Position numbers and translations under genes: made by a program. Shown in pieces: positions 1 through 12,087 of a stretch of DNA of 64,000 nucleotides (its first letter is position 1; each line of letters opens with the position of its first letter). The stretch lies in contig NW_026262701.1 of NCBI RefSeq assembly GCF_021869535.1, forward strand, positions 48,053,278-48,117,277, given 5' to 3'. The stretch is from Mytilus californianus. Lineage: Eukaryota > Mollusca > Bivalvia > Mytilida > Mytilidae. The notes beneath the pieces are model-generated. The model was not told where the DNA came from and searched no databases. It saw only the letters and a list, made by a program, of their open reading frames with translations.

Positions 1-1071
1 GTTTTGACACAGCGTCAACTCAAAGAGTCCCCATATACATATTTAACTGGACTAGCTCTGACCGATTTGGGAGCACTGACATTTTCATTCATTTTCATGG
101 TGGGTTCTTACCAGAGAAAAGAATACTTCTGGAAGTTTTATGATGCCTATATTTATCTTCCATTGGTAAATGTTTGTACCAATTCCAGCGTCTGGATAAC
201 TGTTGTTCTAACTATTGAACGTTTTCTCTTTGTACGGTATCCACTGTGGGCGAAAGCCATGTGTGATCGAGCCAGTGCAAAAATGAAAAATGCATTAATT
301 ATTAGCATTATGTTTGTCATAAACATTCCACACTTTCTTTTATTGAGAGTAGAACCAATTGCAAACACAACAGATCAGTACACAAGAGTTTCTACGGATT
401 TCAGACACAGTGAACACTACTATAGAATCCGCTGGTTCTATAGCATCATCATTCACTTTGTTCCACTCATAATTCTCAGCACGGCCAATGCATATCTTGT
501 CTATGCCGTAATGAGGGCACGGAAAGAAAGAGAAATCCTACAGATCCGTAACAACAAAGAGGCCACATGGTACAGAGAACAAGTCAGACTAACCGTAACT
601 CTCATCAGTATAGTCTGTCTCTTTATTGTCTGCATAATACCATCAGCATTCTCCAACAAAAGAATTGCATATGCATTGTTTGGTGGGAACCAACCATTAA
701 ATCAATTTGCCTTGTCAAACTTTTACTTAATTCTGCAATATGTAGCCAATGTTCTTGTCTGGTGCAATTTGTCTTTGAACTTTGTATTTTACTGTGCCAT
801 CAACAAGAAGTTTCGCTACGTTATGCGTTGGATGGTACAACGATGGATCAAGAATCTCCGAAGAAGAAACGGCAACGTCTTGCTTCTGGTCAACTTTAAA
901 TCTGGACATTCCATTACCCGCAACAGCAGCAGTCAGACAAACAGCATTACAATGACGTCTAAGACAAACCCACCAGATTTACTGTTAAAGATGGACAGAA
1001 GCAACCATAACGGAAACCATAAAACAGCACTTATAGAAGATTGCGAAAAGGAAACTGAAAATGAAACCTAA
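1..1071 (+). CDS. Rhodopsin-class neuropeptide GPCR, FMRFamide-receptor-like (5'-partial)
   Basis: Seven-transmembrane receptor of the plasma membrane, expected to bind a neuropeptide and signal through G proteins. The frame is open from base 1, so TM1 and the N-terminus lie upstream of the window; the TTG at 4 is not a true start. Counting that TTG as residue 1, TM2 is about 11-35 with the sodium-site Asp in LALTDL (D21). TM3 (47-76) ends in ERF in place of DRY, followed by VRYPLWAKAMC, a form typical of FMRFamide-like receptors. TM4 is 93-115, an N-glycosylation site NTT is at 121-123, TM5 is 140-167, TM6 carries CIIP (210-213), and TM7 has NFVFY (259-263) where most class A receptors have NPxxY. 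The usual TM3 Cys for the extracellular disulfide is not evident. The roughly 80-residue tail is Ser/Thr/Asn-rich. The stop is TAA at 1069-1071. The GPCR call is firm; the ligand subtype is inferred. Confidence 0.88.
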   Translation, partial: VLTQRQLKESPYTYLTGLALTDLGALTFSFIFMVGSYQRKEYFWKFYDAYIYLPLVNVCTNSSVWITVVLTIERFLFVRYPLWAKAMCDRASAKMKNALIISIMFVINIPHFLLLRVEPIANTTDQYTRVSTDFRHSEHYYRIRWFYSIIIHFVPLIILSTANAYLVYAVMRARKEREILQIRNNKEATWYREQVRLTVTLISIVCLFIVCIIPSAFSNKRIAYALFGGNQPLNQFALSNFYLILQYVANVLVWCNLSLNFVFYCAINKKFRYVMRWMVQRWIKNLRRRNGNVLLLVNFKSGHSITRNSSSQTNSITMTSKTNPPDLLLKMDRSNHNGNHKTALIEDCEKETENET

Positions 1072-1335
1072 GCAAAAAAAAAACATTGAGGCAATTATCA
1101 TTTCATTTGCTTATTGTGAAAGATTTCAGGGAGTGAGACTCTAAAAGTTGCTATATTTTCTATTTACCTCTAAAATTTGTGATACTGTTGTCTGTTGCAT
1201 TTAAATTTTGCTTTTGTTTCAAGAATCTGGACTAACCTATATTGTTGAATCGTTACATAAAATGGGATTATTAAGTTTAAAAGAAAAATTATGAATAAGG
1301 AACATTTTGTAATACATTGTACTACAATATTCACT

Positions 1336-1545
1336 AATACTGTGGATTCATTTATTTTCGTGGGTACCAATTTTCATGAATTTAAGAAAAATCATATTTT
1401 TGTGGTAACTTGATTTTCATGGATTTGCCAAAGTTTCCATACAAGCCTTATGGGGAATTCATATTTCTTTGAACATTTAAATTCTGGTTTGCCTCTAACA
1501 ATGAAATCAACGAAAATTGGTATCCAATGAATATATACACAGTAT
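1336..1545. mobile_element. Degenerate TIR element ('actgtggattca...ttttcgtgg' family)
   Basis: The left end reads actgtggattcatttatttt and is followed by cgtgggtaccaattttca. The right end, read in reverse complement, starts actgtgtatatattcattgg and continues with ataccaattttcg. This gives imperfect terminal inverted repeats around a ~200-bp non-coding body. Related copies are at 35040-35220 and 62139-62334. Confidence 0.5.
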
Positions 1546-2013
1546 ATCAGTAACACTGAAATATAATGAAGCCAAGATGTAATATATATATGTGTATTTG
1601 CCTGCTAGCATGTAAGGGAAAAAGAAAACTATATGCTTGGTATCTCCTTCTGAGACTTTAAAGTGGTAATACTGCCAACAATTTCCACTTGGTCTCAATA
1701 TTATTTCCTTATTTTAGGATTCCCATAGTTTTAGCTATTTTCAAATAATTAGATACTTGTTAAAAGCGCATCCTAAATTTTCGAGCCAAAATTTCAGCCA
1801 ACATTTCATTAGGACTATATCTAAAAATATCTGTGGCAGAATGTATACAAAGTCATTCTAGGCAAATGTTTATTTTGCAGAAAGTGATAGTTGTTTTCAT
1901 GAAAGTACACTAAATTTGTTATTATGGGAACATTGTAGAAGAATTTAATTTCTTTTCACTCAAGTATTAATTCTTTGTAAGGAAAAAAACAGAAAAACGT
2001 TTGTTAATAATTA

Positions 2014-2465
2014 GGTCCAAGGACACAGTTATCGTCCTTTGGTTTTCGTTGTCTACGAATATAGTCCCTAGTGTGAACAGTGTATAACTTGCTTTTTTTT
2101 TTGATACACTTTCCCAATTTATTTCTTGATATTTTATGCATGAAATATTAAGTAAGGGGATGAAATTACATGTTAAAAAAATTTGGGTGCTGAATCTTTA
2201 TGTTAAGTAGTGATTTGGTCCAGTTAAAAAAGGTCAAAAATTAGAATGTCTGAAGCTGTCAAACTGAATTTTAGCCCCCCTTAACACAGAATTGTCAATA
2301 TTTTGAGTTAGAGCTGGTAGAAGTTTCTATAATTTTGATATTATTTGTATCAATAGTAGTACACTACACTGTAAAAATCTTTTTAAGATAGAGCAGGTGC
2401 GATTTTTTTAATTTGAATTTATTGTCTAAAAGAAATGCACTACGAAATAACTGTGTTCTCGGGCC
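2014..2465. mobile_element. 452-bp MITE-like element, copy 1
   Basis: The left end ggtccaaggacacagttat and the reverse complement of the right end ggcccgagaacacagttat match at 16 of 19 positions, giving a terminal inverted repeat. The element is non-coding and is flanked by TA on both sides. A second copy at 3761-4212 is the same length and differs, as far as I can see, only at one base (G at 2103, T in the other copy). It is a non-autonomous DNA transposon; the superfamily is not determined. Confidence 0.75.
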
Positions 2466-3760
2466 TAAGAGATGAATTCCGTAAATGTAGATTCTGTACT
2501 TTGGCAACTTTCCTGAATGGTTTGCTGGTTTCAATTTGTCAAACTCAATAAAAGTAAAGCATTTACATCTTTGTTTGACAGAAATTCTGTTTAAATGTCC
2601 CATTTTGGCATTATACGGATAAAATAAGCATTTTAAAGCAGTTTCCATTTTATGCCTAAGAGCCATGCTGACTTTCTATCTGGCAGCTTTTTATGTTCCT
2701 GATATTTGTGTTTCTATGCTTAAATCAAATTTAATTAACCATTTGTGAACTCAGAATCTAGAGAAAAGTAGATTATCACAGAAAAAATTTGCAGAATATT
2801 TGTATTTATGTCCCTGGTTAAACGGCCTGTTTGATGTATGTGAAATGTGAAGAGCTTTGTACATAAAATCTGTAGTCCATCACAAATATTTCACTAAATC
2901 TGTAAAAAAAACACTTTACAATGATCAGTACACCCTATTCATTTCATATGCTACCATAATTTTCTTCTTTAGGATAGTAAGTGGTTCAAATATATGCCAA
3001 ATGAGACTAAAACTACATGCAAGTTTTCCATTGAAAAGTGAAAAACTGGTCATCAGACCATACTGTCTGCAAAAAAAAGTTGAATTCAAGAGTCCTTTTG
3101 CAATTAGACTTCTTGTATCATGACATCTTAGCATAGAAATGAGCAAAAAGTAACAAATTTCAATTTCTTATAGCCTCTGTGTGCATTTTTATATGTAAAT
3201 ATGGGCTACGGCCTAAATCGACTCTAAATAATTCTCAGTCTTACATGGCCTAAGACCATTTTATACTCATGTGGTATGCTTTTTGTAACTTTTCTTTACA
3301 TTTAAAGTACATTTAATATATATGGAAGAATAATGTATGGTTAAAAAACTTCAAAAACTTCAAATTGGTTGAAAAAAATGCATGTTTATGTAAGGCTTCC
3401 CTTTATTCGAAAATCTCTATTTTCAGGCACAGGCTCATATAAATTTGACTTTTGAATAACTGTAATAAATCTGATAAATCAAATGAGTGTTCCGTTGCTT
3501 TTAATACTTATTATATTAAATTCAAGAGTATTTAAAAAGCAAATTTTTGCAATATTTAAATTTTTTAGGCCAAAATCTTGACAGTTGAAAATATTTGATT
3601 TAAACGTCAAAAATAAACATCCAAATTTAAATATTAAAATGGCCCTAGTTTCTATAATATATATCCTATGGCCATGAAACTTGGCCAACTATCTTATAAT
3701 TGCCTAAGCTTAGGTCATGCAAAGTTTTATTAAAATTGGTCAAGTCTTTCTATCCTATTA

Positions 3761-4212
3761 GGTCCAAGGACACAGTTATCGTCCTTTGGTTTTCGTTGTC
3801 TACGAATATAGTCCCTAGTGTGAACAGTGTATAACTTGCTTTTTTTTTTTATACACTTTCCCAATTTATTTCTTGATATTTTATGCATGAAATATTAAGT
3901 AAGGGGATGAAATTACATGTTAAAAAAATTTGGGTGCTGAATCTTTATGTTAAGTAGTGATTTGGTCCAGTTAAAAAAGGTCAAAAATTAGAATGTCTGA
4001 AGCTGTCAAACTGAATTTTAGCCCCCCTTAACACAGAATTGTCAATATTTTGAGTTAGAGCTGGTAGAAGTTTCTATAATTTTGATATTATTTGTATCAA
4101 TAGTAGTACACTACACTGTAAAAATCTTTTTAAGATAGAGCAGGTGCGATTTTTTTAATTTGAATTTATTGTCTAAAAGAAATGCACTACGAAATAACTG
4201 TGTTCTCGGGCC
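3761..4212. mobile_element. 452-bp MITE-like element, copy 2
   Basis: It has the same orientation, length and 19-bp imperfect TIRs as the copy at 2014-2465, about 1.75 kb away. It is preceded by the same ATTA; the right flank is ATA, so no clean target duplication is visible for this copy. The near-identity points to recent transposition or gene conversion. Confidence 0.75.
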
Positions 4213-5046
4213 ATAACACTGGAATTTGTTTAATCCTGTACCTGCTAGATGGTCAACTTATAATTCAAGGGGAATAAATCTATCTATATCAAGTAAATAA
4301 TTCAAACATTACTCTCATTGAGAATTTTTTTGGTTCATATAAACACTGTCTATTTAAAAAATGTCTTTAATACAATTCATTAAATTATTTATATTGATTT
4401 CATTACACTAAAACTCTGCAAGATACTATATATTTTAGTGAAAAAAACCTTACATCTTGCTAACAGAACAGCTATAGCTATATTTCTATTATGTGAGGTG
4501 AACAAAATTCAGCTAGCATTCAGCAAATTCTGTAATAATATGAAAAGATATAGGAATTCAGGAAGGCGTAATTAAAAAAAAAACCACTCTAACTTCATCT
4601 ACATTTTATAAAGAAGGAGTAGCTCCCTAAACTGAATTCGATTATTCAAAATTTACAAAATGTGACCAAATTTAACAACAGTAAATATTCACCAATGCAA
4701 GGATTCACTGACTTACATACATGTAGATCCTTTACAGGGTTCTAAAATACAACATGCTGTTACCTTTGTACATTTTGCCTCTGAATTCTGAGTGAGAAGC
4801 TCTACTACATGTATTGTAAATAGAATAATGAAAAAAAGTTGGGTTGTTTTTGTTATCAAATTGGACACAAAAACTTCTCATCTAAAATGAACTTTTGATG
4901 TATAAAATGCCATCTGACCACTAAATACATTGTAACTGTTATAGAACACACATATTAGATGTACATATAGTTTATATATAGATATTTAAATATTGTCATT
5001 TTAAACTTCAGTCCCTGTGATACAACCATAATGTGATCATGTTGTA

Positions 5047-5052
5047 AATAAA
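5047..5052 (+). promoter_or_regulatory. Possible poly(A) signal AATAAA
   Basis: An AATAAA hexamer sits about 4 kb after the receptor stop, shortly before a change into repeat DNA at ~5190. Such hexamers are common in AT-rich sequence, so this is only a candidate for the receptor mRNA end. Confidence 0.15.
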
Positions 5053-5189
5053 TGTCCATCCTACGAATGCAGTGTTGACTCTTATTTATTTTTAGACATG
5101 AGGTAACTTCACACACAAAGCTTTATCACAGAGGGACGCTTATATTTGAGCACAGACTTTTTACACTGAAATGGAAGCTTATTGTTTTT

Positions 5190-5665
5190 TTATGTCCAAT
5201 CTATGATATTAGAGGGGCATTATGTTGTCTGGTCTGTGTGTTTGTCATCCCATATCAGGTTAAAGTTTTAGTTTAAGGTAGTTTGTGGTCACATCAACTT
5301 GAAACATAGTACATATGTTCATGATGAAGTGAACTGTTTAATATTTATGCCAAATTAGGGTTTTGAACCAGATTTTTTGGTTCCTTGAACATAGATATGT
5401 AAGTTAAAGTTTTAGTTTAAGGTAGATTGTGGTCACATCAACTTGAAACTTAGTACATATGTTCATTATGAAGTGGACTGTTTGATATATATGCTACCGG
5501 TACTTAGCGCTCTTCCTTTGCTTTTTGTGTGTTTTTTGCTGTCCTGGTTTTATGTCATGGATGGATACCCAATATCCTTTGTTTTTCTTTTATAATTAGG
5601 GTTTTGACATAGGTTTTATGGTTAATTGATATGTAATGAGGTGAGCGAGACATGGTGTCGGATGG
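5190..5665 (-). mobile_element. Pearl/HINE-like element with two ~134-bp cores
   Basis: Two tandem units start near 5262 and 5403 (shared core ggtcacatcaacttgaaac). On the minus strand the array is followed by an acacacagaccagacaac stretch and then aatgcccctcta, the 3' terminal motif also seen in the element at 14334-14619. The terminal hairpin is decayed. Assignment rests on architecture. Confidence 0.4.
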
Positions 5666-5854
5666 AAGCATATTCTTGTTTTAACTTTCCAAATCTGGTC
5701 TCACATATATAAAAAAAATCTTATATTCTCCAGCCTGGCCAGCCTTATTTTTTCTTTTACATTTCAGTCATTCAAAAAAAAAAAATGTTCATTTTCATCA
5801 TCACTCAAACATTTCCTTACTACACCAGGTGATGAAAAAATCAAAGGAGCATGT

Positions 5855-6172
5855 ATTATAAAAATCAGAAGATGAGGTATGATTGTCAATGAGACAACTG
5901 ACTCCATCACAGACAAAATGAGATAGAAGTAAGCAACTATAGGTCACCGTACAGCCTTCAACAATAAGCAAAACCCATACCGAATAGCAAGCTATAAAGG
6001 GCCCGAAGGCGAAATGACAAATGTAAAACAATTCAACATGAAAACTAATGGTCTGATTCATGTACAAAACTAAAAGGGAAAAACAAATATGATATTTAGC
6101 AACAAACGACAACCACTGAATTATCGGCTCCTGACATGGGACAAGCATATAGAGAATGTGGCGGGGTTGAAC
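5855..6172 (-). mobile_element. Solo tail repeat (Penelope-like 3' module)
   Basis: The block runs from agatgaggtatgattgtc and caatgagacaac through gcctgtcc-like sequence to gcggggttgaacatgt. The same module lies directly 3' of the RT relic at 27690-28150 (as 26948-27290), and a related one follows the RT at 48081-50084. Here it has no RT, so it is probably a 5'-truncated retrocopy. Confidence 0.55.
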
Positions 6173-6479
6173 ATGTGCCTGGGCACAATGTATTGCTCAT
6201 CTTATGTTAATGCATAAAATTTACTAATGTTTCAGTCAGATTTGAAAAGAAGATGGCACTTTGGCAGCAAAAAGAGCTATAAAATGCAGAAAATCTATTT
6301 TGAAAATCCAATTAGAAAAAAGTTTGAGTTGTCTGATCAGCTTCCCATAACCTGTCAAACCTTGTTTATCTGGGTGTATCCACCAAATAAAACCGTCCAA
6401 AGACAAACATTTCCACAGCATTATTTGTCATTTGCAACCCATTATGATATACTCCTATCCAGAAAAAATATCAGTGATA

Positions 6480-7100
6480 CATAAAAATGAGATCAAGTTA
6501 AGATCAAACTTGCCAAGTGGACATGTAAACCTCACAATCATTCCATACACAAAGTATAGTTCAAATATTGCTTATAGTATCTTAGAAATCGACATAACCA
6601 CAAAATCTTAACTTAACAAACAGACCATAACAACGAGGTCAAGATTATAGGAACATTGCCAGATGCACATGTACATTTTGTAATCATTCCATACCACACA
6701 TATAGTTGACCTATTGATAATAGTACCTGAAAAAATAGACCAAACCACAAACACATAAAATTCACCATGAACCATGAAAATAAGGTAAAGGTCGGACAAC
6801 CATGCCAGACAGACATGTAGTCAGTCACCTAACAATCATATCATACACCAAATATAGCTGACCTATGCTATGGCTTATAGTATCTTAAAAAACAGACCTA
6901 ATCACAAAAACTTAACACATTGACCAAATAACCATAAAAGGTCTAATGAATTATTATACATCTTACAATTATCCCATACACTAAATATAGATGGCAGATC
7001 ATACTTCCATTTGTTAAACAGGAAGTAGAACATCAAGGAACTGGAAACATATCTAACAGTATGGGATAACCAGATAGTTAAGCTTGATGTCATATAAATA
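6480..7100. repeat. Degenerate tandem array of ~150-bp cores
   Basis: Units recur with aatcattccataca-like starts near 6536, 6682, 6833 and 6967, each followed by a 'caaatatagttgacctat' motif and an aacttaacattgacca motif. The same core family occurs at 32230-32560 and at 33000-33270. Array of a pearl-like element; no terminal hairpin seen here. Confidence 0.6.
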
Positions 7101-7199
7101 AAAAATGTGAACCATATATGTACATGACATTTTTAATATATGTGATTTAGGTAAACAGAGAGTAAACATTGAAAGAACTTTAATCGCATAGCACAGTAT

Positions 7200-9440
7200 G
7201 GATGTTTGCGAGATCTACAATTACATCATGTCTTTCCATTTTATGAGATTTACACTTACATCATTGATGTTGTCACAAGATCAATAATTAAATCAAATCT
7301 TTGTCTCGTAAAAGCTACACATACAACATGCATGTTCTCACAAGATATACACTTACACCATGGATGTTCTCACAAGATCTACACTTACACCATGGATGTT
7401 CTCACAAGATCTATACATACACCATGGATGTTCTTATGAGATATACACTTACACCATGGATGTTCTCACAAGAACAACACTCACATCATGGATGTTCTCA
7501 CAAGATCTACACTTACACCATGGATGTTCTCACAAGATCTACACTTACACCATGGATGTTCTCACAGATATACACTCACACTATGGATGTTCTCACAAGA
7601 TCTACACTCACATCATGGATATTCTCACAAGATCTATACATACACCATGGATGTTCTTATGAGATATACACTTACACCATGGATGTTCTCACAAGATCAA
7701 CACTCACATCATGGATGTTCTCACAAGATCTATACTTACACCATGGATGTTCTTATGAGATATACACTTACACCATGGATGTTCTCACAAGATCTACACT
7801 CACATCATGGATGTTCTCACAAGATCTATACTTACACCATGGATGTTCTTATGAGATATACACTTACACCATGGGTGTCCTCACAAGATCTACACTCACA
7901 TCATGGATGTTCTGGTTAGATCTATACTTACACCATGGATGTTCTCACAAGATCTACATTTACATCATGGATGTTCTCAAAAGATCTACACTTACACCAT
8001 GGATGTTCTCACAAGATCTACACTCACATCATGGATGTTCTCTTAAGATCTATACATACACCATGGATGTTCTTATGAGATATACACTTACACCATGGAT
8101 GTTCTCACAAGATCTACACTCACACCATGGATGTTCTCACAAGATCTATACTTACACCATGAATGTTCTTATGAGATATACACTAACATCATGGATGTTC
8201 TCACAATATCTACACTCATGTAATGGATGTTCTCACAAGATCTACACTCACATCATGGATGTTCTGGTTAGATCTATATTTACACCATGGATGTTCTCAC
8301 AAGATCTACACTTACATCATGGATGTTCTCACAAGATCTACACTCACACCATGGATGAAATCACAAGATCAACACTCACATCATGGATGTACTCACAAGA
8401 TCTACACTCACACCATGGATGATATCACAAGATCTACTCACATAGTGGATGTTCTCACAAGATCTACACTCACATCACGGATATTCTGGTTAGATCTATA
8501 CTTACACCATGGATGTTCTCACAAAATCTACACTTACATCATGGATGTTCTCACAAGATCTACACTCACACCATGGATGATATCACAAGATCTACACTCA
8601 CATCACGGATGTTCTGGTTAGATCTATACTTACACCATGGATGTTCACACAAGATCTACACTTACATCATGGATGTTCTCAAAGATCTACACTTACACCA
8701 TGAATGTTCTCATAAGATCTGGTTAGATCTATACTTACACCATGGATGTTCACACAAGATCTACACTTACATCATGGATGTTCTCAAAGATCTACACTTA
8801 CACCATGAATGTTCTCATAAGATCTACACTTACATCATGGATGTTCTGGTGAGATCTATACTTACATCATGGATGTTTTCACAAGATCTACATTCACATC
8901 ATGGATATTCTCACAAGATCTAAACTTACATCATGGATGTTCTGGTGAGATCTACACTTACATCATGGATGTTCTCACAAGATCTACATGTACACCATGG
9001 ATGTTCACATAAGATCTACACTTACACCATGAATGTTTTCACAAGATCTACACTTACATCATAGATGATCTTATGAGATCTACACTTAAACCATGTATGT
9101 TCTCATAAGATTTACACTTACATCATGAATGATCTCATGAAATCTTCACTTACACAATGAATGTTCTCACAAGATCTACACTTACATCATAGATGATCTT
9201 ATGAGATCTACACTTAAACCATGTATGTTCTCATAAGATTTACACTTACATCATGAATGATCTCATGAAGTCTTCACTGACACAATGAATGTTCTCACAA
9301 GATCAACACTTACATCATGGATGATCTCATGAAATAAATACCTACACCATGTATGTTCTCACAAAATCTACAATACCATCATGTCTGTCTGATTAAATCT
9401 ACTCTTATATCATGGATGATATCACAAGATCTACAATTAA
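7200..9440. repeat. 32-bp minisatellite, roughly 70 units
   Basis: The repeated unit is 32 bp: gttctcacaagatctacact followed by tacaccatggat. It carries AGATCT and usually CCATGG. Units are well conserved at ~7320-9320 and decay at both ends. Because 32 is not a multiple of 3, three consecutive units are read in three frames, giving a 32-residue protein period and long open frames (e.g. 7301-8422) that are artefacts. A 128-bp (four-unit) duplication is visible at ~9063 and 9191. Confidence 0.95.
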
Positions 9441-9499
9441 AGAGTTTCAATGTCCAGAGCATTGCATATATCTAATCTGTCCAAGCGCAATAATTAAAA

Positions 9500-10080
9500 G
9501 AATTTAATTCCTTTTTGGTTCTTTAAAACTTTTTATAAATATCTTAGAGAAATGTAGGTTTTAGAGCACTTAATACAATGCAATTTTCCATATACCATTT
9601 TGTGATTAATATTTGGACTTATTTTCAAACTTGTCCCAAACATTGCTTTTATAAACAACTGATATAAGTTTGAGAAAAATCTGGCAAGAATTGTTCACTT
9701 GAGAGTGCTAACAATGCAATTTCCCATAAAATTAATATTTCAAGGGACTTAACTCTTTTAAAAATAGTTGATCTGCACTAATTTTGAAATATGTCCAGGA
9801 TATTATTAATATAAAGCTTAGATATAAATTTGATAAAAATCTGGCAAAATTTGTACATGTGAGAGCGCTTTCATTGCAATATCCATATAATTAACATTAC
9901 CAAGGGGCACAACTCTTTTAAAAATAGTTATGGCACTTATTTTCGTCCCCGAGACAGTGCTCTTAGAAACCTTTTATATAAAAATATAATATATCTGGCA
10001 AGAATTGTACATGTGAGAGCACTTACATTGCAATTTTTCATATAATCTATAATTCCAAAAGGCATACGGTTCCTAACATA
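9500..10080. repeat. Tandem array of ~150-165-bp cores
   Basis: Three to four diverged units share atctggcaagaattgt, gagagtgct and acaatgcaatttcc, with the last motif near 9581, 9716, 9883 and 10031. It directly follows the 32-bp minisatellite. The architecture resembles pearl-like cores, but no terminal hairpin was found. Confidence 0.55.
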
Positions 10081-11778
10081 GGACAGACAATTGAACAGAT
10101 TGATTTAAATAAACAAACCATCTAAATATGACCAACAACATTATTTTGTTTTTAACTGATATCAATTTCTTAACTAAAAAACACTCTAAATATAACTGAT
10201 CAATTGAAATAAAAATTAATATATAAATGGATTTTTGCTGCAAGAGGTACAAATGGTCATAAAACAAGATGCACATAGTCTATTATAAAGGAATGATAAA
10301 TGAATTTTAAGATAATATCTAACATAATATAATATTGCATGTATTTTTATTATCAATAGCTAAACATTTAAATAAAAAGTTAAAACTGATTAAAAGATGA
10401 ATTGCATCTGTTGTAAAGAGAATATAAATCTTTTCATGGAAGGGGGAATATAACATAACTGTTATTGACATGTTTTGTATGAATTTAGAATAATACTGAT
10501 ATATGTTTGATATGGGGAAAGGTCCCACAGCTGGCATACTAACTAACATGAAAGCCGAGAATGGAAATAATAAAGGTCATAGAGTCCTTTAAGAATTCAA
10601 TATTGCATACAATCACAATTTATCGTGTTCTTTTCACATTCATCAGCATCATTAATAGATTAATTAGTAAAAAAGGGTTTTAACGCAAAAGATACTTAAT
10701 CTCAAATATGCCTTGACGTCAAACAAGATCTATTCAATATCCATCTATTTCCGACACATTTTTCTAAGTGGACGTCTAAAAAATAATACTTCATGACAAT
10801 TCGTAATTAAAGTTGTTTTTCCTCAATAAACAATCAAGAATTAGTTTATAAATCGTCTTGTTTGAACCAGTCTCTCCCTCATTAAAGTCTTTTATACCCG
10901 ATCAAATATTACTCTTCAAGAATCAATCATTGGAAACGTATCGTAAATAAATAAGTGTTTTGAATGTACCTATCGTCCCTGAAGAGAGACAAAACATGTT
11001 GGTAATTACACATTCCATTGTAACCTAATGATCCCAAGAGTGAGGAACCAAATTTGACCAAGATTACAGAATCAATACAGCATTTTAAAATTAATTTGAA
11101 CTAGAAGATGTGCAAATCTGAATATATAAACCTAATAAATATTTCACAGGGGTTTTCAATTGACGTACTTATGGACAATTGTTTGATATAACAGGTCTTC
11201 CATTCATACAAAAAAACCTTAATCGTAGCATTTCAAGAGTTTATTTGAATAAACCTCAAGTCGAATTAGAAAAGAAAATTCTATTTTATTATTTTTAAGT
11301 ACAAGTGTTCTTAAAAATTAGTTAAAAAATATCAACTGGAACAATATTCAGTTTATCTTTAACTACTAATTACAAAACTATAAAATAAAAACATGATAAA
11401 TATTTAAAATGATAGCCATAAGAAAGTTTTAATTCTCTTGTTCTATTATTTGTTATGGTTGTCTTGCTGGTTGATTGAGATGAACACCAGGGAAAAATTC
11501 AAACTTTAACACTAACAGATGATTGTGACAAAGCTAGTGTCACTAAATTACTAATATACTATGTTAAAATTCTAGAGGATGCCATAGCACTACCATCAGT
11601 TATAACCTTCAAACAAAATATGACACAGATGCAGACTTATAATTAGTAATTAGCACGTTTTATAGTCATTATGCTAATTAAAATGTAACCTTAATCTACC
11701 ATATCACTTTCATCTTCAAAACAAAAAAGAATACTCAACTGTACTGTTTTTGATAAGTTGCTTTGCATTACACAGGCA
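10081..11778. other. AT-rich non-coding DNA
   Basis: Only short random ORFs (60-76 codons without recognisable motifs). I see no splice-bounded exon, repeat array or RNA gene here. Confidence 0.5.
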
Positions 11779-11875
11779 ATATATATATATATATATATAT
11801 ATATAAGTCTAGAGATTTGCACAACGATACTAATATAAGATGGTATTATACGAAGATGTTGTTAATAAATCGTGT

Positions 11876-11916
11876 TGACAAATATTTCGGCTTAACAAAT
11901 AGCCTTCTTCGGTGTC
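11876..11916 (-). ncRNA. Hammerhead-like motif, left arm (degenerate)
   Basis: Read on minus: ccgaaga, then a GGC/GCC stem around tatttgttaa, then GAAA, a short tattt, and GTC. This is the order of a minimal type I hammerhead (CUGANGA - stem II - GAAA - stem III - GUC), which Penelope-like elements are known to carry. The first box differs from consensus at one base (U to C), and stem I is weak. Confidence 0.4.
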
Positions 11917-12087
11917 AATTATTTTAACAATACTGATAATATGTATAAAAATAGCTCAATAATACAGGTAAGTTTTGGTCTATTGATTTAATCCAAAATC
12001 CTGAACATCATAATATAAAACAAAACTCAATACTCAAATATACGTGACTGTGTATATTTACAACCCAAAATGAGTGAAAAATAAAAC

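Larger units (their letters stand above)
1072..5060. other. Receptor 3' flank, non-coding, holding MITEs
   Basis: AT-rich DNA downstream of the receptor stop with no convincing ORF. It could be a long 3' UTR or simply intergenic. It contains a degenerate TIR element (1336-1545) and two copies of a 452-bp MITE (2014-2465 and 3761-4212). I saw nothing else coding in it. Confidence 0.5.

Noticed and set aside
153-909. ORFs overlapping the receptor in other frames
   Set aside because: They are shadows of the receptor coding sequence; the receptor frame has clear membrane topology and family motifs.
2014-4212. Direct 452-bp repeats as LTRs of a retrotransposon
   Set aside because: Each copy has its own terminal inverted repeats, no TG...CA ends, and the 1.3 kb between them has no gag/pol, primer site or polypurine tract.
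7301-8422. 373-codon open frame
   Set aside because: It lies wholly in the 32-bp minisatellite. The protein period is exactly three units read in three frames, and overlapping frames are open as well.
7200-9440. Regular direct repeats resembling a CRISPR array
   Set aside because: Units are contiguous without unique spacers, and the sequence is clearly eukaryotic. The same applies to the 35-bp array at 16567-17610.
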